Below, in pieces: positions 25,092-34,632 of a stretch of DNA of 64,000 nucleotides. The notes under the pieces are model-generated. The model did not search any database. It saw nothing but the letters and a program-made list of their open reading frames with translations, and was not told where the DNA came from. The stretch comes from RGIG4079 sp045596365 (lineage in GTDB: Bacteria; Bacteroidota; Bacteroidia; Bacteroidales; Muribaculaceae): assembly GCA_045596365.1 (NCBI GenBank), contig JAZOCE010000002.1, forward strand, positions 117,422 through 181,421. The letters are read 5' to 3'. Position 1 is the stretch's first letter, and every line of letters starts with the position of its first letter. A program made the translations under genes and the position numbers.

Positions 25092-26288
25092 TTATTTTGC
25101 TTCAGAGAAGATTACAACGCGATTCCAGTTGTTTTCGTCGTAAACTTGGCTATCACTGCCTTCAGCAACAACAGACAAACGATCAGCAGCAATACCATAT
25201 TTGTCAACCAATAGGTTGTAAACGTTTTGAGCACGTTTTTCAGAAAGAGTTTTATTATAGTCGCTTGAACCTGTTTTAGCATCAGCATAACCCTTAACAA
25301 CAACTTTCACATCAGGATTTTCGTTCATCCATTTAGCGATGTTATAAACGTTGATCATTTCAGATTTGCGAACTTTAGCAGAGTTAAGTGTAAATTGAAC
25401 ATTTGACATCAAAGGAACTGCTACAACTTCAGGACATTCAGGGCATTTAACTTCAGGACATGGAAGTTGAGCTTCAGCAGCAGCAAGACGATTGTTGCAG
25501 TTTGCTAATGCACCACGAAGGTCATTAACTTGGCTGTTAAGAGCGTCGATTTGTGCTATGTAATCACATGGATTAACTGTGTTGAAACCTCTACCACCGA
25601 AATGATAAGTGAAACCACCGATTGCAGTTACGTTAACGTCAACTGGCTCGCCATAAGCAGCATTGTTAAAGTTATCACCATACATTTGAGCGCGACCTTC
25701 TACGAAGAAATCAAATTTTTCGCTCAAGCGGAAACGGAATTGAAGACCGGCTGAGACAGGGAGAGTCCAAGAGTTGCTCTTAGCTTTACCATCATTGTCA
25801 ATAATTCCTGATTGAGTGAAATCCCAGCAGAATGTTCCACCGATACCCACGAAAGGAAGAATACTAACTACACGATTTGAATTTGAGCTACCAAATGTAT
25901 TGAACATATCCCACATCAAATCTACGTTAAGATTTGCATATTTAGCTTTAGTGTAAACGTAATTGTCCCAGTGATAAGCACCACCAAGAGCGCTGAAACG
26001 AAGACCTAAATAAGGGCTCATCCATTTACCGAAACCAAGGTTATAAGCGGCAGTCATGTGAATTTTTTCTTCACCATTTTGCAAATAGCTTTCTACTAGA
26101 GGCACATTAATACCTGCACCAGCTTGGATAAACCAGTTACCAGAAGAAAGATCATAATAATCTTTACATGGTGTAAGTTCTGCTACTGTTACATCTTCTT
26201 CAACAACAACAGCTTCTTGAGCATTAACATTTGCTACAGATAGCATACCGCTACAAGCAACAAGGGCTAAAAGAATGTTCTTTTTCAT
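25092..26288 (-). CDS. OmpA-family outer-membrane protein
   Basis: A 398-residue major porin-type protein. Signal peptide (LLALVACSGMLSVANVNAQ), an N-terminal eight-stranded barrel to about residue 240, a coiled-coil-like segment (IDALNSQVNDLRGALANCNNRLAAAEAQL), a Cys/Pro linker (PCPEVKCPECPEV), then an OmpA peptidoglycan-binding domain (about 290-395; NPDVKVVVKGYADAKTGSSDYNKTLSEKRAQNVYNLL). It anchors the outer membrane to the wall. The promoter is about 110 nt upstream of the ATG, leaving a long AT-rich leader typical of highly expressed outer-membrane genes. Confidence 0.93.
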   Translation of the reverse strand: MKKNILLALVACSGMLSVANVNAQEAVVVEEDVTVAELTPCKDYYDLSSGNWFIQAGAGINVPLVESYLQNGEEKIHMTAAYNLGFGKWMSPYLGLRFSALGGAYHWDNYVYTKAKYANLNVDLMWDMFNTFGSSNSNRVVSILPFVGIGGTFCWDFTQSGIIDNDGKAKSNSWTLPVSAGLQFRFRLSEKFDFFVEGRAQMYGDNFNNAAYGEPVDVNVTAIGGFTYHFGGRGFNTVNPCDYIAQIDALNSQVNDLRGALANCNNRLAAAEAQLPCPEVKCPECPEVVAVPLMSNVQFTLNSAKVRKSEMINVYNIAKWMNENPDVKVVVKGYADAKTGSSDYNKTLSEKRAQNVYNLLVDKYGIAADRLSVVAEGSDSQVYDENNWNRVVIFSEAK

Positions 26289-26599
26289 TTCTATAAATTT
26301 AAATTAAACAAATATATTCTTTTTTTCATAAAGTCTCAATAACGTTTTTTGTGATTTACACACAATAGAACATATCCAAACTTCACAAAGTTCACTTTAA
26401 GATAGACAAAAATACAAACATTTATTAATATACACAACTTTTCCCCTTTAAAATTTAACAGAAAACAATAATTTTAACCAAACTGTATGTAATTTTCTAA
26501 ATTTCATTGATTATATAATTAATAGATTTTGAATGCGTCATATATCTTCTTGGCTGCATATTATTTTACTTTTTACACATCCAAACATGCTAAATTATT
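26289..26599. other. AT-rich gap holding the ompA leader and promoter
   Basis: No gene of plausible size. The minus strand has TTG (26437-26435), a 20-bp spacer and TATTTTTG (26414-26407), giving a leader of roughly 110 nt. A 12-codon frame (26329-26291) ends 2 nt before the ompA ATG but has no notable composition. Bases 26440-26599 are AT-rich with no terminator for the threonine aldolase gene that I can see. Confidence 0.5.
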
Positions 26600-27625
26600 C
26601 TATACCAACGAAATCAATTTATCCAAATCGTTTTTTGTCGTTGACCACGATGTAACAAAACGCACTACTGAACTGGTTTCCCCTTTAGGTCCCCATAATT
26701 CAAAACCCACATGGCAACTCAGACGGTCAACAAGGTCATTAGGAAGACGGAAAAACTGTTGATTTGTAGGTGAGTCTACAACTGATTCATATCCACGTGC
26801 AGTGAATTCTTCTTTTAACGTTATTGCCAATTCAACAGCATAACGACCTATGCGCATATATAAATCATTGGTAAACAATGTATCAAATTGCAATCCGAGC
26901 AAACGTCCTTTGGCAAGCAATGCGCCATGTTGTTTCATGAGTGGCATCATATTTTTGAGCAATGTGCCGTTGGTAACTACAACCGCCTCCCCCATCAATG
27001 CGCCCATTTTAGTTCCACCAATATAGAACACATCGGCCAATCGTGCAATATCTTTGAACGTCACATCACATTCAGTGGCAGCAAGTCCATAACCTAATCT
27101 TGCGCCATCGATATAGAGTGGGATTTGCGCTTTACGACACACCCGGCTCAATGCTTCCAATTCTCCAAGAGTATATATCGTACCATATTCCGTAGGAAAT
27201 GAGATATAGAGCATCCCTGGAGCCACCATATGTAAAAATGTTTCATCACGATAAAAATCGTTTATATAATTCTCTACCTCATCGGTCCGCACTTTCCCCT
27301 CGCAATGAGGGAGTGTCAACACTTTATGCCCGGTAGCTTCAATTGCACCTGCCTCATGCACGTTAATATGTGCGCTCTCTGGAGCTAAAACGCCTTCATG
27401 TCGTGCCAATAAGCCATCAATTACTGTTGCATTGGTTTGCGTACCTCCTACAAGAAAAAACACTTGTGCTTTTGGAGCATCACATGCCTCACGAATAAGT
27501 TCAACAGCTCGTTCAGAATATTGATCGCAACCATACCCCACAGTATGTTCAAAATTTGTATCCAAGAGCCTTTGCATCACCTCGGGATGCGCTCCAGCCA
27601 TATAGTCGGAATTAAAGTATATCAT
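26600..27625 (-). CDS. ltaE: low-specificity L-threonine aldolase
   Basis: A 341-residue PLP enzyme that cleaves L-threonine (and allo-threonine) to glycine and acetaldehyde. Family features: start FNSDYMAGAHPEVMQ, GGTQTNATVI, HEAGAIEATGHKV, IDGARLGYGL and the PLP-lysine motif YIGGTKMGALMGEAVV around residue 200. Length is typical. A TAACTTTG -7 box on the minus strand is at 27648-27655, so the gene is probably transcribed alone. Confidence 0.9.
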   Translation of the reverse strand: MIYFNSDYMAGAHPEVMQRLLDTNFEHTVGYGCDQYSERAVELIREACDAPKAQVFFLVGGTQTNATVIDGLLARHEGVLAPESAHINVHEAGAIEATGHKVLTLPHCEGKVRTDEVENYINDFYRDETFLHMVAPGMLYISFPTEYGTIYTLGELEALSRVCRKAQIPLYIDGARLGYGLAATECDVTFKDIARLADVFYIGGTKMGALMGEAVVVTNGTLLKNMMPLMKQHGALLAKGRLLGLQFDTLFTNDLYMRIGRYAVELAITLKEEFTARGYESVVDSPTNQQFFRLPNDLVDRLSCHVGFELWGPKGETSSVVRFVTSWSTTKNDLDKLISLV

Positions 27626-27753
27626 TTTAATAAACGTTTATAATATACAAAGTTATAAAATCTCAGAAACAATGCTAAATTTAAGAAATTAAAATCATTT
27701 TTTGGACTTGCATCGTTAAGTCCATCAATTAACCATTGCATCTATCTACAGCA

Positions 27754-27785
27754 TTTGTTTTTACCGAACGAATTCATTACCTTTG
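27754..27785 (+). promoter_or_regulatory. promoter of the degenerate M23 gene
   Basis: TTTG (27754-27757), 20-bp spacer, TACCTTTG (27778-27785). It lies inside the longest reading frame and so fixes the start at ATG 27802. Confidence 0.7.
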
Positions 27786-27801
27786 TGATAATTATTTAAA
27801 A

Positions 27802-28650
27802 ATGAAAGAATCTAACAAAACATCCACTCGATTTAAAACGCAAAAAAAATTTAGGCTGACATTTATCAACGAAAACTCATTTAATGAAGTGTGGTCGATA
27901 AAAATGTCTCGAACCAGAGTCATATTATCTATTTTTGTCATTCTAATAGCTATCGGATGTATTGTATCTACCCTAATTGTATCAACCCCAATAAGGACAT
28001 TATTACCGGGATATCTTAAAACATCCCAACGCCAGGAAAACGTAATAAACAGTATGCGCATTGACTCTCTTTCCACTAATGTAAACATCAATAATGCATA
28101 CCTCTCCAATATCATTAATATCCTCAATGACAATATCGACACAACATCGGTTACTCTACCGTTGGTATCAGACACAATCAAATACATCCCCATTGATTCT
28201 ATAATCAACTCTTCTCCAATAGAGCGCCAATTCATACAACAATTTGAAGATCAAGAGAAATTCAATTTATCGGTATTAGCTCCAATTGTTGCAGAGGGTA
28301 TGATGTTTTACACTCCTATTTACGGAGCTTCAGTAAAAGAGAACGACTCTCCCCTTTCCATTGAGCTTATTACTCCGACAAATTCCCCAATCTCAACAAT
28401 CTATAACGGCACGGTAATAGACTCATACTATCTTCCTAATATTGGCAATGTTATTATCATTCAACACCCAAATGACTTCATCTCCAAATATTCAGGAATA
28501 CATGAATTTTTTGTTTCTAAAGGAGATAAAGTAACAACCGGTCAACGCATTGGGCTATCCCATCAAAACAATAGAAGCAAAAAGCCTTTCACATTTGAAC
28601 TTTGGCACAAAGGGACCCAATTAGATCCACTTGATTATATCGCTTTTTAG
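27802..28650 (+). CDS. M23 (LytM)-like protein lacking catalytic histidines
   Basis: A 282-residue protein from ATG 27802 (MKESNKTSTRF). A cytoplasmic basic start, one membrane helix at about residues 43-68 (VILSIFVILIAIGCIVSTLIV), a periplasmic helical stalk, then an M23/LytM fold over the last 110 residues (ISTIYNGTVIDSYYLPNIGNVIIIQHPND ... SKGDKVTTGQRIGLSHQ ... FTFELWHKGTQLDPLDYI). The usual HxxxD and HxH zinc ligands are absent: FTFEL replaces the HLHFE motif. It is therefore probably a non-catalytic activator of amidases like EnvC or NlpD. It sits directly before dxr. Confidence 0.78.
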   Translation: MKESNKTSTRFKTQKKFRLTFINENSFNEVWSIKMSRTRVILSIFVILIAIGCIVSTLIVSTPIRTLLPGYLKTSQRQENVINSMRIDSLSTNVNINNAYLSNIINILNDNIDTTSVTLPLVSDTIKYIPIDSIINSSPIERQFIQQFEDQEKFNLSVLAPIVAEGMMFYTPIYGASVKENDSPLSIELITPTNSPISTIYNGTVIDSYYLPNIGNVIIIQHPNDFISKYSGIHEFFVSKGDKVTTGQRIGLSHQNNRSKKPFTFELWHKGTQLDPLDYIAF

Positions 28651-28668
28651 GTAATTTATAAAATTCGG

Positions 28669-28700
28669 TTTGAAAGAATGGATAAATTGCACTACTTTTG
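28669..28700 (+). promoter_or_regulatory. promoter of the dxr-rseP-rlmI-DPP III operon
   Basis: TTTG (28669-28672), 20-bp spacer, TACTTTTG (28693-28700), about 25 nt before the GTG start of dxr after the predicted transcript start. Confidence 0.7.
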
Positions 28701-28731
28701 CATTTTATTCATTATTAAATAGAATTTAGAA

Positions 28732-29889
28732 GTGGCTCCACATAAAAAGATTGCACTATTAGGCTCAACCGGCTCTATCGGCACCCAAACACTTGACATT
28801 ATTGCCGAGTATCCTGATTTATTCTCGGTCGAAGTGCTTATTGCGGGCTCAAATATAGATTTACTCATCCAACAGGCGTTGAAATTTAAGCCGAAATACG
28901 CCATCATCGCAAACGATAGCCTTTACTCTCAACTTAGCAATGCATTAGCACCATTAGGGATTAATGTTGCTGCAGGCAAAAAGGCGATATGCGAAGCAAT
29001 GGCACTTGACTCAATAGATGTCGTTGTTACTGCTGCAGTTGGATATAGCGGACTTGAGCCAACAATCAGTGCAATAAAAGCAGGTAAGCGTATTGCTCTT
29101 GCCAACAAAGAAACTCTTGTTGTTGCCGGCGAATTAGTAACCTCACTTTTGAAAGATTCTGCATCTACAATCATCCCAGTTGACTCTGAACATTCAGCAA
29201 TATATCAATGCTTGGTGGGCGAAGATGCTAAATCAATAAAAAAACTCATCATCACCGCTTCGGGAGGTCCTTTCCGTAACAAAACGCTAACAGAGCTTAA
29301 ACACGTTACTGTAGCCGATGCGTTAAAACACCCAAATTGGTCAATGGGTGCAAAAATCACAATTGACTCTGCCACAATGCTCAACAAAGCATTTGAAATT
29401 ATAGAAGCTCGTTGGCTGTTTGGCATTGAAGCAGAAAAGATTGAAGCGGTTGTTCACCCTCAGTCGATAATTCACTCTATGGTGGAATTTGTTGACAATT
29501 CAGTTAAAGCGCAACTCGGATTGCCCGACATGCACCTCCCCATCCGATATGCTCTTGGCGATGCCACTCGCCTTGCAACAACAGCTCCGGCTTTGACTCT
29601 TGCCGACTATGCGACATTGACATTCGAAAAACCCGATATCGAAAAATTCCCTTGTTTAAACTTGGCATACGAAGCATTGAAATCAAAAGGAAACACTGCA
29701 TGTATCATTAATGCTGCCAATGAAATAGCTGTAGCTGCTTTCCTCAAACAGCAAATCAGCTTTTTGGACATATATAAAATCATCGAAAAATCAATTGCGA
29801 ACATATCGTTCATCAAATCCCCAACATTTGAGGACTACGTAAAAACTAATACAGAAACTCGCGCCTATGCCGAGTCAATAATAAAATAA
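28732..29889 (+). CDS. dxr: 1-deoxy-D-xylulose 5-phosphate reductoisomerase
   Basis: A 385-residue NADPH-dependent enzyme of the MEP isoprenoid pathway. KKIALLGSTGSIGTQTLDII at the N-terminus binds NADPH; IPVDSEHSAIYQCL, TASGGPFRN, HPNWSMGAKITIDSATMLNKAFEIIEARWLF and VHPQSIIHSMVEF are the conserved metal and substrate motifs. Start is GTG at 28732. rseP begins 6 bp after the stop, so isoprenoid synthesis and envelope proteolysis share a transcript, an arrangement common in bacteria. Confidence 0.96.
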   Translation: MAPHKKIALLGSTGSIGTQTLDIIAEYPDLFSVEVLIAGSNIDLLIQQALKFKPKYAIIANDSLYSQLSNALAPLGINVAAGKKAICEAMALDSIDVVVTAAVGYSGLEPTISAIKAGKRIALANKETLVVAGELVTSLLKDSASTIIPVDSEHSAIYQCLVGEDAKSIKKLIITASGGPFRNKTLTELKHVTVADALKHPNWSMGAKITIDSATMLNKAFEIIEARWLFGIEAEKIEAVVHPQSIIHSMVEFVDNSVKAQLGLPDMHLPIRYALGDATRLATTAPALTLADYATLTFEKPDIEKFPCLNLAYEALKSKGNTACIINAANEIAVAAFLKQQISFLDIYKIIEKSIANISFIKSPTFEDYVKTNTETRAYAESIIK

Positions 29890-29895
29890 TATTTA

Positions 29896-31260
29896 ATGGA
29901 AACTTTTCTTTTAAAAGCATCTCAACTCATCGCATCTCTTGCGTTGCTTGTTATAATACATGAATTTGGGCACTATATCTTTGCTCGCATGTTTGGTATT
30001 AAAGTAGAGAAATTTTATCTCTTTTTTGATCCCTGGTTTTCCATCTTTAAATGGAAGCCTAAAGAAGTTGAAAAACTTAATCCCGATGGCAGTTTAAAAA
30101 CGACATGGAGAGACACCGAATATGGTATTGGATGGCTTCCGCTTGGTGGATATGTCAAGATTGCCGGCATGATTGACGAGTCGATGGACAAAGAACAAAT
30201 GGCTCAACCGATTCAACCTTGGGAATTTCGTGCAAAACCGGCATGGCAACGACTGCTTGTAATGCTCGCCGGTGTTATTTTCAACTTCGTTCTTGCTATT
30301 TTAATCTATACAGGAATTGCTTTCTACTGGGGCGAAAAGACAATTGCATTTGAAAACGCAACTGAAGGACTCGATTATGTCCCTGCTGCTCAAAACATAG
30401 GTTTCCAAAACGGAGATATTCCATTATTTGCCGATGGTATAAAAATTGATGTTTCAGAACGTGATTTCGCCATGCGCATGGTGGAAGCTGATGTCGTTAC
30501 CGTTCTACGTAATCACTCCGACACCGTAAACATCAATATCCCTGACAATTTTATTTTCCAACTTGAAAACGACGAGGGATTCTTTGCTTACCGCACTCCT
30601 GTTTATGTTCATAAGCTTTCTCCGGGAGAGCCGGCCGAAGAAGCAGGGCTCAAAGAGGGAGATCACATTGTGAGCGTTGGAGATATAAAAACTCCTTCAT
30701 TCACAGAATTCACTCCTGCGTTACAACAATTCGGAGGGAAAGAAACCTCAATAGGTGTAATGCGAGGCGATTCAATAATTAATCTTACCATAACCCCAAC
30801 CGAGAGTGGCAAAATCGGCATACAATTACGTCCTATCACCGACATCTACCCAATAGATATTACTCAATATTCATTCTTTGAGTCATTCCCCAAAGGCTGG
30901 GAAATAGGCATTAGCACCCTCTCTACATATGTGGGCTCAATGAAACACCTTTTCAGCGCTGAAGGCGCACAAAGCATTGGTGGATTTGGAGCAATTGGCA
31001 GCATCTTCCCAGACACATGGAATTGGCTCTCATTCTGGGAAATTACAGCGTTCTTGTCGGTTGTCCTTGCATTCATGAACGTTCTCCCCATCCCTGCTCT
31101 TGATGGCGGACACGTCCTATTCCTATTATATGAAATCATCGCTCGTCGCAAACCAAGCGACAAATTCCTTGAATATGCTCAAATTGCCGGCATGGTATTT
31201 ATCTTTGGTCTACTCATTTTTGCCAACGGCAACGATATTTATCGTTTCTTCTTTAAATAG
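29896..31260 (+). CDS. rseP: RIP metalloprotease RseP (site-2 protease)
   Basis: A 454-residue inner-membrane zinc protease. HEFGH near residue 22 in the first membrane helix is the zinc-binding motif, and MNVLPIPALDGGH near residue 395-405 supplies the third ligand. Between them lies a periplasmic PDZ region (about 235-315, EAGLKEGDHIVSVGDIKTPSFTEF). It cleaves membrane-bound anti-sigma factors and leftover signal peptides. An internal insertion after HEFGH (residues 40-75) carries extra sequence, as seen in other Bacteroidetes RseP. rlmI follows 2 bp later. Confidence 0.95.
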   Translation: METFLLKASQLIASLALLVIIHEFGHYIFARMFGIKVEKFYLFFDPWFSIFKWKPKEVEKLNPDGSLKTTWRDTEYGIGWLPLGGYVKIAGMIDESMDKEQMAQPIQPWEFRAKPAWQRLLVMLAGVIFNFVLAILIYTGIAFYWGEKTIAFENATEGLDYVPAAQNIGFQNGDIPLFADGIKIDVSERDFAMRMVEADVVTVLRNHSDTVNINIPDNFIFQLENDEGFFAYRTPVYVHKLSPGEPAEEAGLKEGDHIVSVGDIKTPSFTEFTPALQQFGGKETSIGVMRGDSIINLTITPTESGKIGIQLRPITDIYPIDITQYSFFESFPKGWEIGISTLSTYVGSMKHLFSAEGAQSIGGFGAIGSIFPDTWNWLSFWEITAFLSVVLAFMNVLPIPALDGGHVLFLLYEIIARRKPSDKFLEYAQIAGMVFIFGLLIFANGNDIYRFFFK

Positions 31261-31262
31261 AT

Positions 31263-32444
31263 ATGGCTTACAAAATCATAAAACTCAAAAAAGGCAAAGA
31301 GGAGTCGCTCCTAAGATTTCACCCTTGGGTGTTTTCTGGAGCTATTGCTTCTCTTACTGAAGATATAGAGGAAGGCGACCTTGTTAATGTCGTTTCAAAT
31401 ACCGGAAAATTTATCGGCGTGGGACATTACCAAATCGGGAGCATCGCAGTCAGAATTCTTTCGTTTGAAGAAAAAGAAATCAACGACAACTTTTTTATAG
31501 AAAGACTCTCTGCTGCCTACCAATTACGCAAGACGCTCAACCTCATTCGCCACAACAATAATGCATTTCGCCTTGTTCATGGCGAAGGGGACTTCCTTCC
31601 CGGGCTCATCGTTGACATCTATGGCAACACAGCTGTAGTTCAAGCCCATTCACCTGGTATGCACTATGCTCGCAATATAATTGCCAATGCTCTTGTTGCA
31701 ATAGAAGATGCCGGAATAAAGAACGTATATTATAAGTCAGAGACCACATTACCCTACAAAGCACAACTCGATCCGCAAAACGACTATATCATAGGCTCAT
31801 TTGAAACCAATATCGCTATTGAAAATGGGCTAAAATTCCATGTTGACTGGCTCAAAGGACAGAAAACCGGTTTTTTTGTTGACCAACGAGATAATCGCAA
31901 GTTACTCGAACATTATGCCAAAGGGCGTAATGTATTGAACATGTTCTGCTACACAGGAGGCTTCTCATTCTATGCGATGCGCGGTGGTGCTAATTTAGTC
32001 CACTCTGTCGACAGCTCCTCAAAAGCCATCACATTGACCAATGCCAATGTTGAGTTAAACTTTCCCAGAGACACCCGCCACAAAGCATTTGCCGAAGATG
32101 CGTTCAAATTCCTCAACGAGATGGACAACAGCTATGACTTGATTGTCCTCGACCCACCGGCATTTGCAAAACATCGTAGCGCACTCAAAAATGCACTCAT
32201 CGGTTACCGCAAGCTCAATGCTAAGGCTTTTGAAAAGATAAAACCGGGAGGTATTTTGTTTACATTCTCATGCTCTCAGGCAGTAAACAAAGATCAATTC
32301 CGTCTTGCCGTATTTTCGGCAGCGGCACAATCTCATCGTAAGGTGAGAATACTTCACCAGCTCACCCAACCTGCCGATCACCCCATAAATATATATCACC
32401 CCGAAGGCGAATATTTGAAAGGGTTGATTTTATATGTAGAATAA
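31263..32444 (+). CDS. class I SAM-dependent rRNA methyltransferase (RlmI-like)
   Basis: A 393-residue protein: N-terminal PUA domain (KIIKLKKGKEESLLRFHPWVFSGAI), a central EEHEE domain (GDFLPGLIVDIYGNTAVVQAHSPGM), and a Rossmann methyltransferase domain with GQKTGFFVDQRDNR, NMFCYTGGFSFYAMRGGA and VLDPPAFAK, the last being the catalytic-loop motif. RlmI methylates 23S rRNA C1962; the exact target here is inferred. Third gene of the dxr operon. Confidence 0.9.
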   Translation: MAYKIIKLKKGKEESLLRFHPWVFSGAIASLTEDIEEGDLVNVVSNTGKFIGVGHYQIGSIAVRILSFEEKEINDNFFIERLSAAYQLRKTLNLIRHNNNAFRLVHGEGDFLPGLIVDIYGNTAVVQAHSPGMHYARNIIANALVAIEDAGIKNVYYKSETTLPYKAQLDPQNDYIIGSFETNIAIENGLKFHVDWLKGQKTGFFVDQRDNRKLLEHYAKGRNVLNMFCYTGGFSFYAMRGGANLVHSVDSSSKAITLTNANVELNFPRDTRHKAFAEDAFKFLNEMDNSYDLIVLDPPAFAKHRSALKNALIGYRKLNAKAFEKIKPGGILFTFSCSQAVNKDQFRLAVFSAAAQSHRKVRILHQLTQPADHPINIYHPEGEYLKGLILYVE

Positions 32445-32464
32445 CTGATTAAACAATAATAACC

Positions 32465-34498
32465 ATGGCGATTTTAAACAAACTAATTCCAAGTGCATTC
32501 ATCGCACTATCGATTACATCTTGCAATATGGCTACACAACAAACCGACGATTTCGACTACACCGTCGATCGTTTTGCCGACATCGAAGTACTTCGTTACA
32601 AAGTACCCGAATTTGAAAACCTTTCGGTTAACCAAAAAGCTCTCATATATTATTTGACCGAAGCAGCAATTACAGGCCGTGATATCCTTTGGGATCAAAA
32701 TGGCAAATACAATTTGCCTATCCGCCAAACTCTCGAACAAATCTATGTTAATTTTGACGGAGACAAAGAATCAGCCGAATTCAAGGCATTTGAAAAATAC
32801 TTGAAACAAATCTGGTTTGCCAATGGTATTCACCATCACTATTCAATGGACAAATTCACCCCTGAATTTACTCAAGAATTTTTCGCTTCACAAGTAAAAA
32901 ACATCACTCCTGAAAATCTTCCTCTAAACGGAAAATCAGTTGATGAACTCATCGCTGAACTTTCGCCGGTGATTTTCGACCCTGCTGTTATGGCTAAACG
33001 GGTAAATCAAGCCGAAGGAGAAGACTTGATTATGACTTCGTCAAACAACCTTTACGACGGAGTAACACAAGCTGAAGTTGAAGCATATTATGCCACTCTC
33101 AAAAATCCTAACGACACAACCCCCATCTCATTCGGTCTAAACACTCGCGTAACAAAAAAAGATGGTCAAGTCATTGAAGAAGTTTATAAAGTTGGTGGAT
33201 TATACTCCGATGCTATTACTCGCATCGTTGAACTGCTTGGCAAAGCTGCCGAATATGCCGAAAACGACGCTCAACACAACACCATCAACAAACTCATTGA
33301 ATATTACCAAACAGGCAATCTTCGCCTATTTGATGAATACTCAATCCTTTGGCTACAAGACACTGCATCTCAAGTAGATTTCATCAACGGATTTATTGAA
33401 TCCTATGGAGACCCTCTTGGCATGACAGGAGCATGGGAATCAATCGTTAATTTCAAAAACGTAGAAGCATCAAATCGCACACAAATCATCAGCGACAACG
33501 CACAATGGTTTGAAGACAATTCGCCCATCGATCCACGTTTCCGCAAAGAAGAAGTAAAGGGAGTGTCGGCTAAAGTTATTACAGCAGCCATTCTTTCTGG
33601 CGATGCCTATCCTGCAACACCCATCGGCATTAACCTTCCCAATTCTAACTGGATCCGCGCTAATTACGGTTCTAAATCAGTAACAATCGAAAATATCACA
33701 CAAGCCTATGACGCTGCATCTCAAGGTAACGGATTTAATGAAGAATTTGTGTATGACCAAGAAACCCGCGACCTCATGGGAAAATATCTTTTCATTACCG
33801 ACAATCTTCACACCGACCTTCACGAGTGCCTTGGTCATGGCTCAGGCAAATTGCTTCCAGGGGTAGACCCTGATGCCTTGAAAGCTCATGGCTCTACTCT
33901 TGAAGAAACTCGTGCCGACTTGTTTGCTCTTTATTATCTCGCCGACCCTAAACTTGTTGAACTTGGATTACTTGATAATCCTGAAGCCTACAAAGCGGAA
34001 TATTACAAATATATGCTTAATGGCATGATGACTCAACTCATGCGCATCGAGCCGGGAAAAGATGTCGAGGAAGCGCACATGCGCAACCGCAAATTGATTG
34101 CTGAATGGGCTTACGAAAATGGTAAAGCAGAAAATGTTGTAGAGCTCATCAATAAAGATGGCAAGACATATATCAAAATTAACGACTACAATAAATTGCG
34201 TGAATTATTCGGCAAACTTCTTAGCGAAATCCAACGCATCAAGAGTGAAGGTGACTATGAAGCAGGACGCAACATCGTTGAAAAATATGCCGTTAAGGTT
34301 GATCCAAAACTTCATGCCGAAGTTCTTGAACGATATTCACATCTTGACATCGCACCTTACAAAGGATTTGTAAACCCCATCTACACCCCTGAATTTGATG
34401 CAGAGGGCAAAATCGTTGATGTTAAGATATCATATAACGAGGATTACATCCCACAAATGTTGCGCTACGCTCGCGACTACTCTCCCCTCACAAAATAA
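32465..34498 (+). CDS. dipeptidyl peptidase III (M49 family), lipoprotein
   Basis: A 677-residue zinc exopeptidase removing dipeptides from peptide N-termini. The sequence MAILNKLIPSAFIALSITSC is a lipoprotein signal. The M49 zinc site is HECLGH near residue 452, the Bacteroidetes form of HELLGH, with EETRAD near residue 480 supplying the other ligands. Length fits the family. It begins 20 bp after rlmI and a strong terminator follows, closing the operon. Likely role: peptide use in the periplasm or at the surface. Confidence 0.93.
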   Translation: MAILNKLIPSAFIALSITSCNMATQQTDDFDYTVDRFADIEVLRYKVPEFENLSVNQKALIYYLTEAAITGRDILWDQNGKYNLPIRQTLEQIYVNFDGDKESAEFKAFEKYLKQIWFANGIHHHYSMDKFTPEFTQEFFASQVKNITPENLPLNGKSVDELIAELSPVIFDPAVMAKRVNQAEGEDLIMTSSNNLYDGVTQAEVEAYYATLKNPNDTTPISFGLNTRVTKKDGQVIEEVYKVGGLYSDAITRIVELLGKAAEYAENDAQHNTINKLIEYYQTGNLRLFDEYSILWLQDTASQVDFINGFIESYGDPLGMTGAWESIVNFKNVEASNRTQIISDNAQWFEDNSPIDPRFRKEEVKGVSAKVITAAILSGDAYPATPIGINLPNSNWIRANYGSKSVTIENITQAYDAASQGNGFNEEFVYDQETRDLMGKYLFITDNLHTDLHECLGHGSGKLLPGVDPDALKAHGSTLEETRADLFALYYLADPKLVELGLLDNPEAYKAEYYKYMLNGMMTQLMRIEPGKDVEEAHMRNRKLIAEWAYENGKAENVVELINKDGKTYIKINDYNKLRELFGKLLSEIQRIKSEGDYEAGRNIVEKYAVKVDPKLHAEVLERYSHLDIAPYKGFVNPIYTPEFDAEGKIVDVKISYNEDYIPQMLRYARDYSPLTK

Positions 34499-34522
34499 TA
34501 AATCCCAAAATCAAAACGCATA

Positions 34523-34554
34523 GAAACTGCCCACACCAAGGCAGTTTCTTTTTT
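34523..34554 (+). terminator. terminator of the dxr operon
   Basis: GAAACTGCC (34523-34531) pairs with GGCAGTTTC (34540-34548); T-run follows. Confidence 0.9.
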
Positions 34555-34565
34555 ATTATACCAAA

Positions 34566-34600
34566 ACCAAATAAGTCTCCAAAATGGAGACTTATTTGGT
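34566..34600. promoter_or_regulatory. 15-bp perfect inverted repeat overlapping a -33 box (operator candidate)
   Basis: Arms ACCAAATAAGTCTCC (34566-34580) and GGAGACTTATTTGGT (34586-34600) flank a 5-bp centre. The right arm contains the TTTG (-33) of the promoter for the RNA at 34633. It could bind a dimeric repressor, or fold in RNA as a second hairpin after the dxr operon terminator. Confidence 0.6.
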
Positions 34601-34626
34601 ACACATAAATTATTATATTAATTTTG
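34595..34626 (+). promoter_or_regulatory. promoter of the candidate structured RNA
   Basis: TTTG (34595-34598), 20-bp spacer, TAATTTTG (34619-34626). The start falls near 34633, exactly where the first RNA hairpin begins. Confidence 0.65.
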
Positions 34627-34632
34627 CAAACA

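Noticed and set aside
26291..26329. 12-codon frame just upstream of ompA, possible leader peptide
   Set aside because: No skewed codon content and no alternative RNA pairing seen; likely chance in AT-rich DNA.
27736..27801. N-terminal extension of the M23-like protein
   Set aside because: Contains the gene's own -33 and -7 boxes.
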